Positions 38,154-47,336 of a stretch of 64,000 nt of DNA are shown piece by piece. Both the position numbers and the translations under genes were made by a program. Under the pieces are notes generated by a model. The model made no database searches. It was not told the origin of the DNA and was given only the letters and a program-made list of their open reading frames with translations. The stretch lies in contig NZ_CP109598.1 in the NCBI RefSeq assembly GCF_036327775.1, positions 2,852,001 to 2,916,000 on the forward strand. Direction: 5' to 3'. Position 1 is the first letter of the stretch; every line of letters starts with the position of its first letter. The stretch comes from Streptomyces sp. NBC_01498. GTDB lineage: Bacteria > Actinomycetota > Actinomycetes > Streptomycetales > Streptomycetaceae.

Positions 38154-39890
38154 CTACCGCTTCGTCAGGGTGCCCCTCGGGTTGCCCGCCGCCTCCTCGC
38201 GGGAGGTGAAGCGCAGTTCGCCGCCGTCGGTGAGGGCGAACGTCAGCGGGGCGTCCTCCGTGGTCGTGCACAGCCCCTCGTCGCCGGGCCGCTCGGGGTC
38301 GGTCGATTCCTCGATCCGGATCTCCTTCGTGGTGGCGGAGACGAGGGTGCCCACCCCGTGGCACTCGGCCTCGACCCCGAGGAGCGAGAGGGAACTGGTC
38401 GACCGCAGGACGGGGTCGCCCTTGCCGCCCGCGCTGATCTCGACCGTGTAGTCGCCGTGCGGCAGCCCGTCCTCGGTGGTCGTCGGGCCGGTCCAGGTGC
38501 CGACGAAGCCCTGGGGTACGGCGGCGGGCGCGCCCGTGGCGCTGTCGCCCGGCGCCGACGTACCGGGCGCCGGTGAGCCCGGTGTCGGTGTGCCCGGGTC
38601 GGTGTCCCCCGGATCCGACGCGCTCGGCGCCGACGCGCTCGGCGCCGACGCGCTCGGGGCGCCGCCCGCCGAGTCCTTGCGGTCGGACAGGCCGGACGTA
38701 CGGAGCTGGTCGAACAGCAGGACGCCGCCGAGCATCACGGCGGCCAGCGCCCCCGCGACGGCGAGGACGACGGTGCAGCTCACCTTGCGGCGGCGCGGCC
38801 CGTCTGGGCCCGCCGTGACGGAGAGGGACATCCGGGGGTCCGGGCCGCCCCGCGCGTCGTCGTACGTCGGTGCCCCGAACTCGCCGAGCGGGGGCGCCGA
38901 TCCGGCGGACCCGGCCGTCGGCGGGTGGATGTCGGGCCCCGGCGGCGCGGGCCAGTACACCGGCTGCGGCCCGGAGGTGTCCCGTACGGGCGCGGCCGTC
39001 TCCAGGTCCAGGATTCGTACGGCGGCCCGGCCGACCTCCCGTACCAGCGGGTCCGGCAGCCAGCCCGCGTCCATCAGGGGGGCCGCGCCGCCGGGTGCGA
39101 GGCGCGCGGCGATCTCGGCCAGGGCCGGGCGCGCGCCCGGGTCCTTGGCCAGGCAGTGGGCCACCAGGTCCTTCAGCCCGCCGTTCAGCGCGCCCAGTTC
39201 GGGCTCCCCGTGGACCACCTGGTAGAGCAGCGCGGCGGACGAGTCGCCGGTGAAGGGGCCCACCCCGGCGGTGGCGTACGCGAGCACCGCGCCCAGCGAG
39301 AAGACGTCGGCGGCGCCCGTGACGCCCTTGCCGAGTATCTGCTCGGGCGCCATGTAGCCGGGCGAGCCGACGGAGACGCCGGTCGAGGTGAGTGAGGCGG
39401 TGCCGTCCGTGGCGCGTGCGATGCCGAAGTCGATGAGCCGGGGGCCTTCGAGGGGCAGCAGGACGTTCGACGGTTTGACGTCGCGGTGGACGAGGCCCAG
39501 CGCGTGGACCGCGCCCAGTGCCTCGGCGAGCCCGGCGCCCAGCGCCCGTACCGTCGGCGCGGGCAGCGGGCCGTGTGCGGCGACGGCCTGGGTCAGCGAG
39601 GGGCCGGCGACGTAGCCGGTGGCGACCCAGGGTGTGGCGGCGTCCGGGTCGGCGTCGAGGACCGGCGCCGTCCAGGCGCCGCCGACCCGGCGGGCCGCCG
39701 TGACCTCGCGGCGGAACCGGGTGCGGAACTCGTCGTCCAGGGCGAAGTGCGGATGGACGATCTTCACGGCGACCGTACGGCCGCCCTCCGAGCGGGCGAG
39801 ATAGACCCGCCCCATGCCGCCGGCGCCGAGTCTGCCGAGCAGCCGGTACGGGCCGATGACGCGCGGTTCGTCCGTGTCGAGCGGGCGCAT
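38154..39890 (-). CDS. Membrane-anchored serine/threonine protein kinase
   Basis: 578 residues. Kinase domain at about 14-265: GRLGAGGMGRVYLA (P-loop), K43 in VAVKIVH, HRDVKPSN (D137), DFG at 154-156, and an activation segment with SVGSPGYMAPEQ. A juxtamembrane Pro-rich stretch precedes one membrane helix (about 371-394, CTVVLAVAGALAAVMLGGVL). The outside begins with a Ser/Ala/Pro repeat (three 15-bp units at 38615-38659) and ends in a beta-rich domain containing GTWTGPTTTEDGLPHGDYTV. This Hanks-type layout suggests sensing of an extracellular signal. No substrate can be named. Confidence 0.9.
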   Translation of the reverse strand: MRPLDTDEPRVIGPYRLLGRLGAGGMGRVYLARSEGGRTVAVKIVHPHFALDDEFRTRFRREVTAARRVGGAWTAPVLDADPDAATPWVATGYVAGPSLTQAVAAHGPLPAPTVRALGAGLAEALGAVHALGLVHRDVKPSNVLLPLEGPRLIDFGIARATDGTASLTSTGVSVGSPGYMAPEQILGKGVTGAADVFSLGAVLAYATAGVGPFTGDSSAALLYQVVHGEPELGALNGGLKDLVAHCLAKDPGARPALAEIAARLAPGGAAPLMDAGWLPDPLVREVGRAAVRILDLETAAPVRDTSGPQPVYWPAPPGPDIHPPTAGSAGSAPPLGEFGAPTYDDARGGPDPRMSLSVTAGPDGPRRRKVSCTVVLAVAGALAAVMLGGVLLFDQLRTSGLSDRKDSAGGAPSASAPSASAPSASDPGDTDPGTPTPGSPAPGTSAPGDSATGAPAAVPQGFVGTWTGPTTTEDGLPHGDYTVEISAGGKGDPVLRSTSSLSLLGVEAECHGVGTLVSATTKEIRIEESTDPERPGDEGLCTTTEDAPLTFALTDGGELRFTSREEAAGNPRGTLTKR

Positions 39891-39941
39891 ACCCGTCCCC
39901 TCCCCGTGCCGCCGTCCCCCGTACGTACTGCCCCTACCTTC

Positions 39942-40844
<903 letters not shown>

Positions 40845-41003
40845 CTAGACCCGTGGGGCGGCGGGGGGCGGAAGGGGGTGCCGGGCGGGTCTCCGCGACG
40901 GGCCGGGGACCGGGTCCCGTAGGCGTCCCAGGGGCTGTTCAAACATCCGGGTGAGGTGATCCTTGAGTGATCTTTTCCCCCTACCGCAGCCCGTGAGACG
41001 CGT

Positions 41004-41009
41004 GCTAGG
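41004..41009 (+). promoter_or_regulatory. Possible -10 element for the cold-shock gene
   Basis: TAGGCT (TAnnnT form) at 41004-41009 would start a transcript near 41016, giving a 5' leader of about 125 bases. The region 40836-41141 contains no other gene. No strong -35 is visible. Confidence 0.3.
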
Positions 41010-41048
41010 CTCGCCGCAAGTTGCAGTTTGGTTTCCCTTGCAGTACAG

Positions 41049-41076
41049 AGCCTGCGGAGCATGTGACCCGCAGGCT
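41049..41076 (+). promoter_or_regulatory. Terminator-like stem-loop in the cold-shock mRNA leader
   Basis: 9-bp perfect stem (41049-41057 with 41068-41076), a 10-base loop, then TTTGTAGTTTT. This is one of the few stem-loops in the window with a T-rich tail, and it lies 65 bases before the cold-shock start codon. It could be an attenuator or a temperature-responsive RNA element. Confidence 0.5.
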
Positions 41077-41141
41077 TTTGTAGTTTTCAGACTTGTATGC
41101 AGGTTCTGGAGCAGGGCAACCCTTTGGCCCAAGGAGGGCTT

Positions 41142-41345
41142 ATGGCTACCGGAACCGTCAAGTGGTTCAACGCTGAAAAGGGCTTCGGCTTCATCGCCCA
41201 GGACGGCGGCGGCCCGGATGTCTTCGTCCACTACTCCGCGATCAACGCGACCGGCTTCCGCTCCCTCGAGGAGAACCAGGTCGTGAACTTCGACGTCACC
41301 CAGGGCCCCAAGGGCCCGCAGGCGGAGAACGTCACCCCGGCCTAG
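41142..41345 (+). CDS. Cold-shock domain protein
   Basis: 67 residues, ATG 41142 behind AAGGAGG. The RNA-binding motifs KGFGFI (RNP1) and VFVHYS (RNP2) in a single OB-fold domain, with [19 protein letters not shown] at the start. It acts as an RNA chaperone or antiterminator. Short monocistronic gene with a long leader and a strong terminator. Confidence 0.95.
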   Translation: MATGTVKWFNAEKGFGFIAQDGGGPDVFVHYSAINATGFRSLEENQVVNFDVTQGPKGPQAENVTPA

Positions 41346-41388
41346 TTGCCCGGGTCGGTCGATCGCGCACGGAAAACACGCAGTATCA

Positions 41389-41433
41389 AGGAGCCCTGCT
41401 CCCCGCACGTCCAGTGCGGGGAGCAGGGCTCCT
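41389..41433 (+). terminator. Strong terminator of the cold-shock gene
   Basis: Perfect 20-bp stem (41389-41408 with 41414-41433), 5-base loop, followed by gccttttcc. It begins 44 bases after the stop. Confidence 0.88.
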
Positions 41434-41500
41434 GCCTTTTCCCGGTCCCGCCCTTCCCGCTCCTGCCTTTTCGTGCCTCCGGGGCCCGCCGTGGGCACGA

Positions 41501-41544
41501 CGAGGCGGCGCCCCCGGCCGGGAAGGGCCGGGGGCGCCGCCTCG
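41501..41544 (-). terminator. Terminator of the symporter gene
   Basis: Perfect 19-bp stem (41501-41519 with 41526-41544) and 6-base loop, 20 bases beyond the stop of the minus-strand symporter. Confidence 0.85.
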
Positions 41545-41563
41545 GGACAGCGGGTTCAGCGGG

Positions 41564-42940
41564 TCACGCGGCGACCGGGACCGCGTTCTTGGCCGTCGGT
41601 TCCGGCTCGGGCTCCGGCTCGTCGATCGGGGACGCCGACGCCGAGTTGTACTTGTCGTGGTCCAGGATCTTCTCGCGGGCGGCCACGATCACCGGGACCA
41701 GGGCCTGGCCCGCCACGTTCGTCGCCGTACGCATCATGTCCAGGATCGGGTCGATGGCGAGCAGCAGACCCACGCCCTCCAGGGGCAGGCCCAGCGTGGA
41801 GAGGGTCAGGGTCAGCATGACCGTCGCGCCGGTGAGGCCCGCCGTGGCCGCCGAGCCGACGACCGAGACGAAGGCGATCAGCAGGTAGTCCTGGATGCCG
41901 AGTTGGACGTTGAAGATCTCCGCGATGAAGATCGCCGCCAGCGACGGGTAGATCGCGGCGCAGCCGTCCATCTTGGTGGTGGCGCCGAACGGGACGGCGA
42001 AGCTGGTGTATTCCTTCGGCACGCCGAGCCGCTCGGTGACCCGCACGGTGACGGGCATCGTGCCGACCGAGGAGCGGGAGACGAACGCCAGCTGGATCGC
42101 GGGCCACGCGCCCTTGAAGAACTGGAGCGGGCTGACCTTGGCGACCGTCACCAGCAGCAGCGGGTAGACCCCGAACAGGACCAGCGCGCAGCCGATGTAG
42201 ACGTCGGCGGTGAAGGTCGCGTAGTCGCCGAGGAGGTCCCAGCCGTAGCCCGCGATGGCGGTGCCGATGAGGCCGACGGTGCCGAGCGGGGCGAGCCGGA
42301 TGACCCACCACAGGGCCTTCTGGAGCAGTTCGAGCACGGACTCGCTGAGCGCGAGGACCGGTGCGGCGCGGTCGCCGAGCTTGAGCGCGGCGATACCGGC
42401 GACGGCGGCCAGGAAGACGATCTGGAGGACGTTCAGCTCGGTGAACGGGGTGATGACGTCCGTCGGCACGATGCCGGTGAGGAAGTCGATCCAGGAGCCC
42501 GAACCCTCGGGCTTCCCGCCGTCCTTGGGCGTGAGGCCGGTGCCGGAGCCGGGGTTGGTGAGGAGGCCGATCACGATGCCGATGACGACGGCGATCAGTG
42601 AGGTGATCAGGAACCAGAGCAGGGTGCGCGAGGCCAGCCGGGCGGCGTTGTTGACCTTGCGCAGGTTGGTGATGGAGACCAGGATCGCGAAGAAGACCAG
42701 CGGGGCGACGGCCAGCTTCAGCAGCTGGACGAAGATCCCGCCTATGTGGTCCAGGGTGCTGTAGAGCCAGCTGATGTCCTGGCTGCGGGCGAGCCAGCCG
42801 AGCAGGACACCGAGGACGAGACCGGCGACTATCTGGGCCCAGAACGGGACCTTGCGCAGGGAGAAACCGGGGCCCGATCCGGCCGGCTGTTCGGCCTGGT
42901 CGGCCTTGCCGGTGGTGGTGGGCTCGGAGTTCGTGGACAC
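41564..42940 (-). CDS. Cation symporter of the dicarboxylate/amino acid (DAACS) family, possible L-cystine importer
   Basis: 458 residues from GTG 42940, chosen because GGAG lies seven bases upstream; ATG 42961 in frame has no ribosome site. Eight or so helices begin PFWAQIVAGLVLGVLLGWLA; the substrate-site loops are SRSSVGTMPVTV and TKMDGCAAIYPSL. The GCAxxYP form is closer to what I recall of cystine carriers (TcyP) than to the NMDGT of glutamate/aspartate carriers. The gene is preceded by a leader peptide rich in Cys codons, which independently points to sulfur amino acids. The C-terminus is acidic, with an EPEPEPEP run. Confidence 0.8.
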   Translation of the reverse strand: MSTNSEPTTTGKADQAEQPAGSGPGFSLRKVPFWAQIVAGLVLGVLLGWLARSQDISWLYSTLDHIGGIFVQLLKLAVAPLVFFAILVSITNLRKVNNAARLASRTLLWFLITSLIAVVIGIVIGLLTNPGSGTGLTPKDGGKPEGSGSWIDFLTGIVPTDVITPFTELNVLQIVFLAAVAGIAALKLGDRAAPVLALSESVLELLQKALWWVIRLAPLGTVGLIGTAIAGYGWDLLGDYATFTADVYIGCALVLFGVYPLLLVTVAKVSPLQFFKGAWPAIQLAFVSRSSVGTMPVTVRVTERLGVPKEYTSFAVPFGATTKMDGCAAIYPSLAAIFIAEIFNVQLGIQDYLLIAFVSVVGSAATAGLTGATVMLTLTLSTLGLPLEGVGLLLAIDPILDMMRTATNVAGQALVPVIVAAREKILDHDKYNSASASPIDEPEPEPEPTAKNAVPVAA

Positions 42941-42997
42941 GGACACACTCCAGTTGGGCATACGGGGGTACGGGGACGAGGGGTGGAACTGGGGGGT

Positions 42998-43027
42998 GCG
43001 GCGCCCGCGCCTCAGAGGTGGCGCCGC
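42998..43027 (-). promoter_or_regulatory. Stem-loop between leader peptide and symporter
   Basis: Perfect 8-bp stem gcggcgcc/ggcgccgc (42998-43005 with 43020-43027), 14-base loop, located 20 bases after the leader-peptide stop and about 60 before the symporter start. It is placed where an attenuator or a translation-blocking hairpin would be expected. Confidence 0.45.
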
Positions 43028-43046
43028 CGCATGGAGCCAGCTCGGA

Positions 43047-43151
43047 TCAGAGCGAGCGGCGACAGACCGCGGACATGCAGCGGCAGAGGTCGACATGCAG
43101 GCGCGCCACGAGCACGAGGCTCACGGCATGAGGGCGCACTGATGTCTTCAT
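43047..43151 (-). CDS. Cys-codon leader peptide upstream of the symporter
   Basis: 34-residue frame from ATG 43151 ending LHVDLCRCMSAVCRRSL, the conserved pattern of streptomycete leader peptides, with three Cys codons. TAATGT (TAnnnT) lies seven bases before the ATG and there is no ribosome site, so the message is probably leaderless; internal GTG codons (43142, 43127) are alternatives. Cysteine starvation would stall ribosomes at these codons and could free the downstream symporter. Confidence 0.65.
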   Translation of the reverse strand: MKTSVRPHAVSLVLVARLHVDLCRCMSAVCRRSL

Positions 43152-43441
43152 GGCCGATACATTAACACCAGGGCTTTGGGATACTGAAAGGTCTGCTTTG
43201 AGATATCGGTCCGCGACGGGATGCGCGAACTGCCCCTGGACACAAGGAAACCCCGGCACGGACGGGTGCCGGGGTGTCGGGGGACGGCGTACGGGTGTGA
43301 CCAAACTTACCCGGCCCTTACGCGACGCTTATGCGCGGCCGACGGGACATACGGGACGAACGGGCCCCGCACCACCGCCGTACCGTGCGCGGAGGCGGGA
43401 GCGGCCGGACCGGGGCCCCGGACCGACCCGAACGACGGGCG

Positions 43442-43735
43442 TCAGCTCGTCGCGCCGTCCTCCTGCGTACGGTTGGCCTCCAGTTTGGCCTTCGCCGAGT
43501 CGACCCTGCCGACGATCTGCGCGGACATCTCGTCACGCTGCTTGCGGAGCAGGACGAAGCTGAGCGGCGCCGAGATCACGAGCGAGAGCAGCAGCACCCA
43601 GACGGCGTTCGAGTCGCCGAGCCCCTTGGGCAGCACACCGAACTGGACCAGCAGGGCGACGACGACGAAGGAGCCGACGAAGATGCCCAGGCGCATCGCG
43701 GTGTAGCGGATGGTGGCGCTCGTTCGGGCGGTCAC
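43442..43735 (-). CDS. DUF4229 family small membrane protein
   Basis: 97 residues from GTG 43735. Two hydrophobic segments (LGIFVGSFVVVALLVQFGVL and WVLLLSLVISAPLSFVLL) flank a short loop, followed by a charged, probably helical tail (RKQRDEMSAQIVGRVDSAKA). This pattern is the actinobacterial DUF4229 family, found near menaquinone genes in many Streptomyces. Function unknown. Confidence 0.8.
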   Translation of the reverse strand: MTARTSATIRYTAMRLGIFVGSFVVVALLVQFGVLPKGLGDSNAVWVLLLSLVISAPLSFVLLRKQRDEMSAQIVGRVDSAKAKLEANRTQEDGATS

Positions 43736-43896
43736 GGCGGCCCTCTCTCCTCGTGGTGGCGTCTGCGGCGACGTACCCGTCCAGTGAAGCACGCCGCGCG
43801 CCGCCGCCCGTACGGGGGTTGGACCGGCCCCCGGCCCGTCCCCGTACAGCCCCGGCAGCCCCGTACGGTCCGCACCGCCCGCACCGCCCGCACCGC

Positions 43897-44421
43897 TCAG
43901 TGCAGCGGCAGCAGCATCGTGATGTCGTCGCGGTCGTCGCCGGGCCCCACCCGTATGGCGTCCGGCACCCGGCCCACCTCCTTGTAGCCGCACGACGCGT
44001 AGAAGCGGTCCAGGCCGGTGCCGCCCCGGCAGGTGAGGCGGATCGCCTCGATGCCGTCGATGCCGCGCGCGGCGCGGGCCGCCGCGTCCATCAGGTCGCG
44101 GCCGTACCCCCTGCCCTGGTGCCCGGGGTGGACCATCACCGTGTAGAGCCAGAGCCAGTGGCGCATCAGCCGGTGGGTGTTGAGCGTGAGGAAGGCGGTG
44201 GCGGCCACCGCGCCCGCCTCGTCGTACCCGACGACCAGCCGGGTCCGCCCCTCGACCATCGCCACGAGGTGCTTGGCCAGCTCGGCCTGGACGTCGTCGG
44301 GGTTGACCGGCGGGACGAACCCGACGGCGCCGCCCGCCTCGGAGACATCGGTCCAGAGGGCGACGACACCGTCGCGCAGGGCCGGGCCGACGGGCGGGTC
44401 CAGTACGAACGTAAGTGGCAT
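43897..44421 (-). CDS. GNAT family N-acetyltransferase
   Basis: 174 residues. Acetyl-CoA motif VHPGHQGRGYGRDLMDAA (Q/RxxGxG/A type) preceded by the strand LWLYTVMV and followed by LTCRGGTGLDRFYASCGY. Ends close to the DUF4229 gene on the same strand. The acceptor is unknown. Confidence 0.85.
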   Translation of the reverse strand: MPLTFVLDPPVGPALRDGVVALWTDVSEAGGAVGFVPPVNPDDVQAELAKHLVAMVEGRTRLVVGYDEAGAVAATAFLTLNTHRLMRHWLWLYTVMVHPGHQGRGYGRDLMDAAARAARGIDGIEAIRLTCRGGTGLDRFYASCGYKEVGRVPDAIRVGPGDDRDDITMLLPLH

Positions 44422-44478
44422 ACGCGCACGCTAGCCATTACCCGGCCGCGCGCTCAAGCCCATTCCAGAACGCGAGAA

Positions 44479-44501
44479 GCCCCGGCTCGACGAGCCGGGG
44501 C
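44479..44501 (-). terminator. Terminator after mqnE
   Basis: Perfect 9-bp GC-rich stem (44479-44487 with 44493-44501) and 5-base loop, 50 bases beyond the mqnE stop and 58 upstream of the GNAT start. Confidence 0.65.
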
Positions 44502-44550
44502 CACCTCACGAAACCAAGCCGGGCCGGACGGGACCGGCTCTGTCCCGCTC

Positions 44551-45729
44551 TCAGACCCGCATCGGCTGCGGCGTCTCGCGCCGGCCGTCGTCCGGGCCCG
44601 GGTACTCCCGGATGATCTCGTAGCGCGTGTTCCGCTCCACCGGCCGGAAGCCCGCGTCGCGGATCAGTTCGAGCAGATCCTCGCGGCCCAGCTTGTTCGG
44701 TGTGCCGTAGTTGTCGGCGTCGTGCGTGATCTTGTACTCGACCACCGAGCCGTCCATGTCGTCCGCGCCGTGCTGGAGCGCCAGTTGGGCGGTCTGCACC
44801 CCGTGCATCACCCAGAAGACCTTCACGTGCGGGACGTTGTCGAACAGCAGCCGCGAGACCGCGAACGTCTTCAGCGCCTCGGCGCCGGTCGCCATCGTCG
44901 TCCGGGCCTGGAGGACGTTGCGGACCTTGCCGTCCTGCATGTCCACGAAGTCGTGCTGGTAGCGCAGCGGGATGAAGACCTGGAACCCGCCGGTCTCGTC
45001 CTGGAGTTCACGCAGCCGCAGCACGTGGTCGACCCGGTGCCGGGGCTCCTCGATGTGCCCGTACAGCATCGTGCACGGGGTCTTGAGACCCTTCTCGTGC
45101 GCGAGCCGGTGGATGCGCGACCAGTCCTCCCAGTGGGTGCGGTGGTCGACGATGTGCTGCCGGACCTCCCAGTCGAAGATCTCGGCGCCGCCGCCCGTCA
45201 GCGATTCGAGCCCGGCGTCGATCAGTTCGTCCAGGATCTCGCTGGCCGACAGCTTCGAGATGGTCTCGAAGTGGTGGATCTCGGTGGCGGTGAACGCCTT
45301 CAGCGAGACCTCCGGCAGCGCCTCCTTGAGCGCCTTGAGCGAACGCGGGTAGTAGCGCCAAGGCAGCGTCGGGTGGAGCCCGTTGACGATGTGCAGCTCC
45401 GTCAGGCTCTCGCCGCGCATCTCCGTGGCCAGCCGTACGGCCTCCTCGATGCGCATCGTGTACGCGTCCTTCTCGCCCGGCTTGCGCTGGAACGAGCAGT
45501 AGGCGCAGGACGCCGTGCAGACGTTCGTCATGTTGAGGTGACGGTTGACGTTGAAGTGGACCACGTCACCGTTCTTGCGGGTCCGCACCTCGTGCGCGAG
45601 ACCGCCCAGCCAGGCCAGGTCGTCGGACTCGTAGAGGGCGATGCCGTCCTCACGGGTCAGCCGTTCGCCGGTTCTGACCTTCTCCTCCAGCTCGCGCTTG
45701 AGCCCCACATCCATGACAGATGCAGTCAT
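44551..45729 (-). CDS. mqnE: Aminofutalosine synthase (radical SAM)
   Basis: 392 residues. Radical-SAM cluster CTASCAYC (C71, C75, C78) after HFNVNRHLNMTNV; other markers are HIVNGLHPTLPWRYYPR and ALQHGADDMDGSVVEYKI. It joins 3-enolpyruvoylbenzoate and SAM to give aminofutalosine, the second step of the futalosine pathway. It uses the product of MqnA; MqnC acts downstream. Confidence 0.94.
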   Translation of the reverse strand: MTASVMDVGLKRELEEKVRTGERLTREDGIALYESDDLAWLGGLAHEVRTRKNGDVVHFNVNRHLNMTNVCTASCAYCSFQRKPGEKDAYTMRIEEAVRLATEMRGESLTELHIVNGLHPTLPWRYYPRSLKALKEALPEVSLKAFTATEIHHFETISKLSASEILDELIDAGLESLTGGGAEIFDWEVRQHIVDHRTHWEDWSRIHRLAHEKGLKTPCTMLYGHIEEPRHRVDHVLRLRELQDETGGFQVFIPLRYQHDFVDMQDGKVRNVLQARTTMATGAEALKTFAVSRLLFDNVPHVKVFWVMHGVQTAQLALQHGADDMDGSVVEYKITHDADNYGTPNKLGREDLLELIRDAGFRPVERNTRYEIIREYPGPDDGRRETPQPMRV

Positions 45730-45834
45730 GCGGCGCCTCCCACTGTGTGCCGTGTATGCCGACCGTTGTGCCGACCGCTGTCCCGAAAACCCGCCGAACG
45801 CCCGAACGTGACCGGGCTGCGACCCACCGTACGC

Positions 45835-46290
45835 CTACGTTTCGTCGGGAAGCTCCCCGACCCGGTTCTCCCATTTCGTGGAGAGCACGATGGTGGTACG
45901 GGTCCGCGAGACGCCCTTCGTACTGCCGAGGCGGCGGATCGTCTTCTCCAGCCCGTCGACGTCCCCGGCGCGGACCTTGAGCATGTACGAGTCGTCGCCC
46001 GCGATGAACCAGCAGTCCTCGATCTCGCCCAGCCCGCGCAGCCGGTGCGCGACGTCCTCGTGGTCGGCGGCGTCGGAGAGCGAGATGCCGATGAGCGCGG
46101 TGACCCCGAGACCGAGCGAGGCGGAGTCGACGGTGGCGCGGTAGCCGATGATGACGCCCGCCGCCTCCAGCCGGTTGATGCGGTCGGTCACGCTGGGCCC
46201 GGAGAGCCCGACGAGCCGGCCGAGTTCGGCGTACGAAGCTCTGCCGTTCTCCCTGAGGGCCTGGATGAGCTGCCTATCCACGGCGTCCAT
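45835..46290 (-). CDS. Lrp/AsnC family transcriptional regulator
   Basis: 151 residues from ATG 46290 (an ATG 18 bases upstream is possible). The HTH is LIQALRENGRASYAELGRLV then LSGPSVTDRINRLEAAGVI; the C-terminal RAM domain includes DCWFIAGDDSYMLKVRAGD. Such proteins sense amino acids as multimers. It lies between mqnE and the UbiX-type gene, all on the minus strand, so local regulation is possible. Confidence 0.9.
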   Translation of the reverse strand: MDAVDRQLIQALRENGRASYAELGRLVGLSGPSVTDRINRLEAAGVIIGYRATVDSASLGLGVTALIGISLSDAADHEDVAHRLRGLGEIEDCWFIAGDDSYMLKVRAGDVDGLEKTIRRLGSTKGVSRTRTTIVLSTKWENRVGELPDET

Positions 46291-46388
46291 ATGCCTGAAG
46301 CCTTCCATTGTTCAGCGATCTCGCAAATTGACGTATGCAATCTAAGGCAGGGTGGCGAGTCTCCGGGGGACGGGACGGCGGCACGTGG

Positions 46389-47243
46389 TCAGCGTCCGTC
46401 GGAATCCGGGCCCGGCCCGCGCACCGCTCCCCGCCCGGTACGGGAGCCCTCCGACCCCGTACGGGAATCCTCCGACTCGGTACGGAAGCCCTCCGACCCC
46501 GTGCTGGAGCCCTCCGACTCGGTACGGGAGCCCCCCAGCTCCCCCTCCCAGCGGCGGTACAGCCCGTGCGGCACCCCCACCGCGTCCAGCACGCGCCCGG
46601 CCACGAAGTCCACCAGGTCCTGGATGTGCGTCGCCCCCGCGTAGAAGCCCGGGGACGCGGGCAGCACCACGGCGCCCGCCTCGTCCAGGGCCACCAGGTG
46701 CTTGAGGGTCCCGCCGCCCAGCGGGGTCTCCCGGACGGCGACGACCAGCGCGCGGCGCTCCTTGAGGGTGACGCTCGCCGCGCGTTGCAGCAGATCCTTC
46801 GACAGGCCGAGCGCCACACCCGCCACACACGCCGTGGAGGCGGGGACGATCAGCATCCCCTTGACCGGGTACGACCCCGAGGACGGCCCGGCGGCCAGAT
46901 CACCGGCGGCCCAGTGCCGTACGTCCGACACGTCGGGGGCGAAGGTGCCCGGCTTCCCGTCGGCGCCGCGCGCCAGCCACGCCCGCAGGTCCTCCCGCCA
47001 GTGCGCGTCCCGGTAGGAGATCCCCGTCTCGTCCAGCAGGGTGAGGCGCGACGCGCGGCTGACGATCAGATCGACGCTCTCGCCGGCGTCGAGCAGCCCG
47101 CGCAGCACGGCCGCCGCGTACGGGGTCCCCGACGCGCCGGAGACTCCGACGACCCACGGCCGCCGGGGCCGCGTCCCGGGCCGCTCGGCGCGCCGTCGGC
47201 CCCCGTGGTCCTCTTGGCTCTCGTGGTCCGATCCGGCTTTCAC
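46389..47243 (-). CDS. UbiX-type flavin prenyltransferase of the menaquinone cluster
   Basis: 284 residues, with the UbiX/Pad1 domain at about 28-225: VVGVSGASGTPYAAAVLRGL, SVDLIVSRASRLTL, GMLIVPASTACVAGVALGLS, RRALVVAVRETPLG. It prenylates FMN to the cofactor needed by UbiD-type decarboxylases, here the gene at 49045. The last 45 residues are a heptad-like low-complexity tail (GSRTESEGSSTGSEG). It may start later than the assigned ATG because the first 27 residues are basic and variable. Confidence 0.88.
   Translation of the reverse strand: MKAGSDHESQEDHGGRRRAERPGTRPRRPWVVGVSGASGTPYAAAVLRGLLDAGESVDLIVSRASRLTLLDETGISYRDAHWREDLRAWLARGADGKPGTFAPDVSDVRHWAAGDLAAGPSSGSYPVKGMLIVPASTACVAGVALGLSKDLLQRAASVTLKERRALVVAVRETPLGGGTLKHLVALDEAGAVVLPASPGFYAGATHIQDLVDFVAGRVLDAVGVPHGLYRRWEGELGGSRTESEGSSTGSEGFRTESEDSRTGSEGSRTGRGAVRGPGPDSDGR
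46444..46527. repeat. Four tandem 21-bp repeats in the UbiX gene 3' end
   Basis: Units at 46444, 46465, 46486 and 46507 share (g/a)a(g/a)(c/t)cctccgac(c/t)c(c/g)gt. Being a multiple of three they keep frame and encode seven-residue Ser-Glu-Gly/Arg-Thr units beyond the enzyme fold. Confidence 0.75.
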
Positions 47244-47336
47244 GCGTCCGACCCTATCCGGCGGCCCGGGGCAGGAACCGGGGACGGTCCCTCGCGCGTT
47301 CCAGGGGTTGGGAGCAGGACGACCCTTGGGGGCGAC

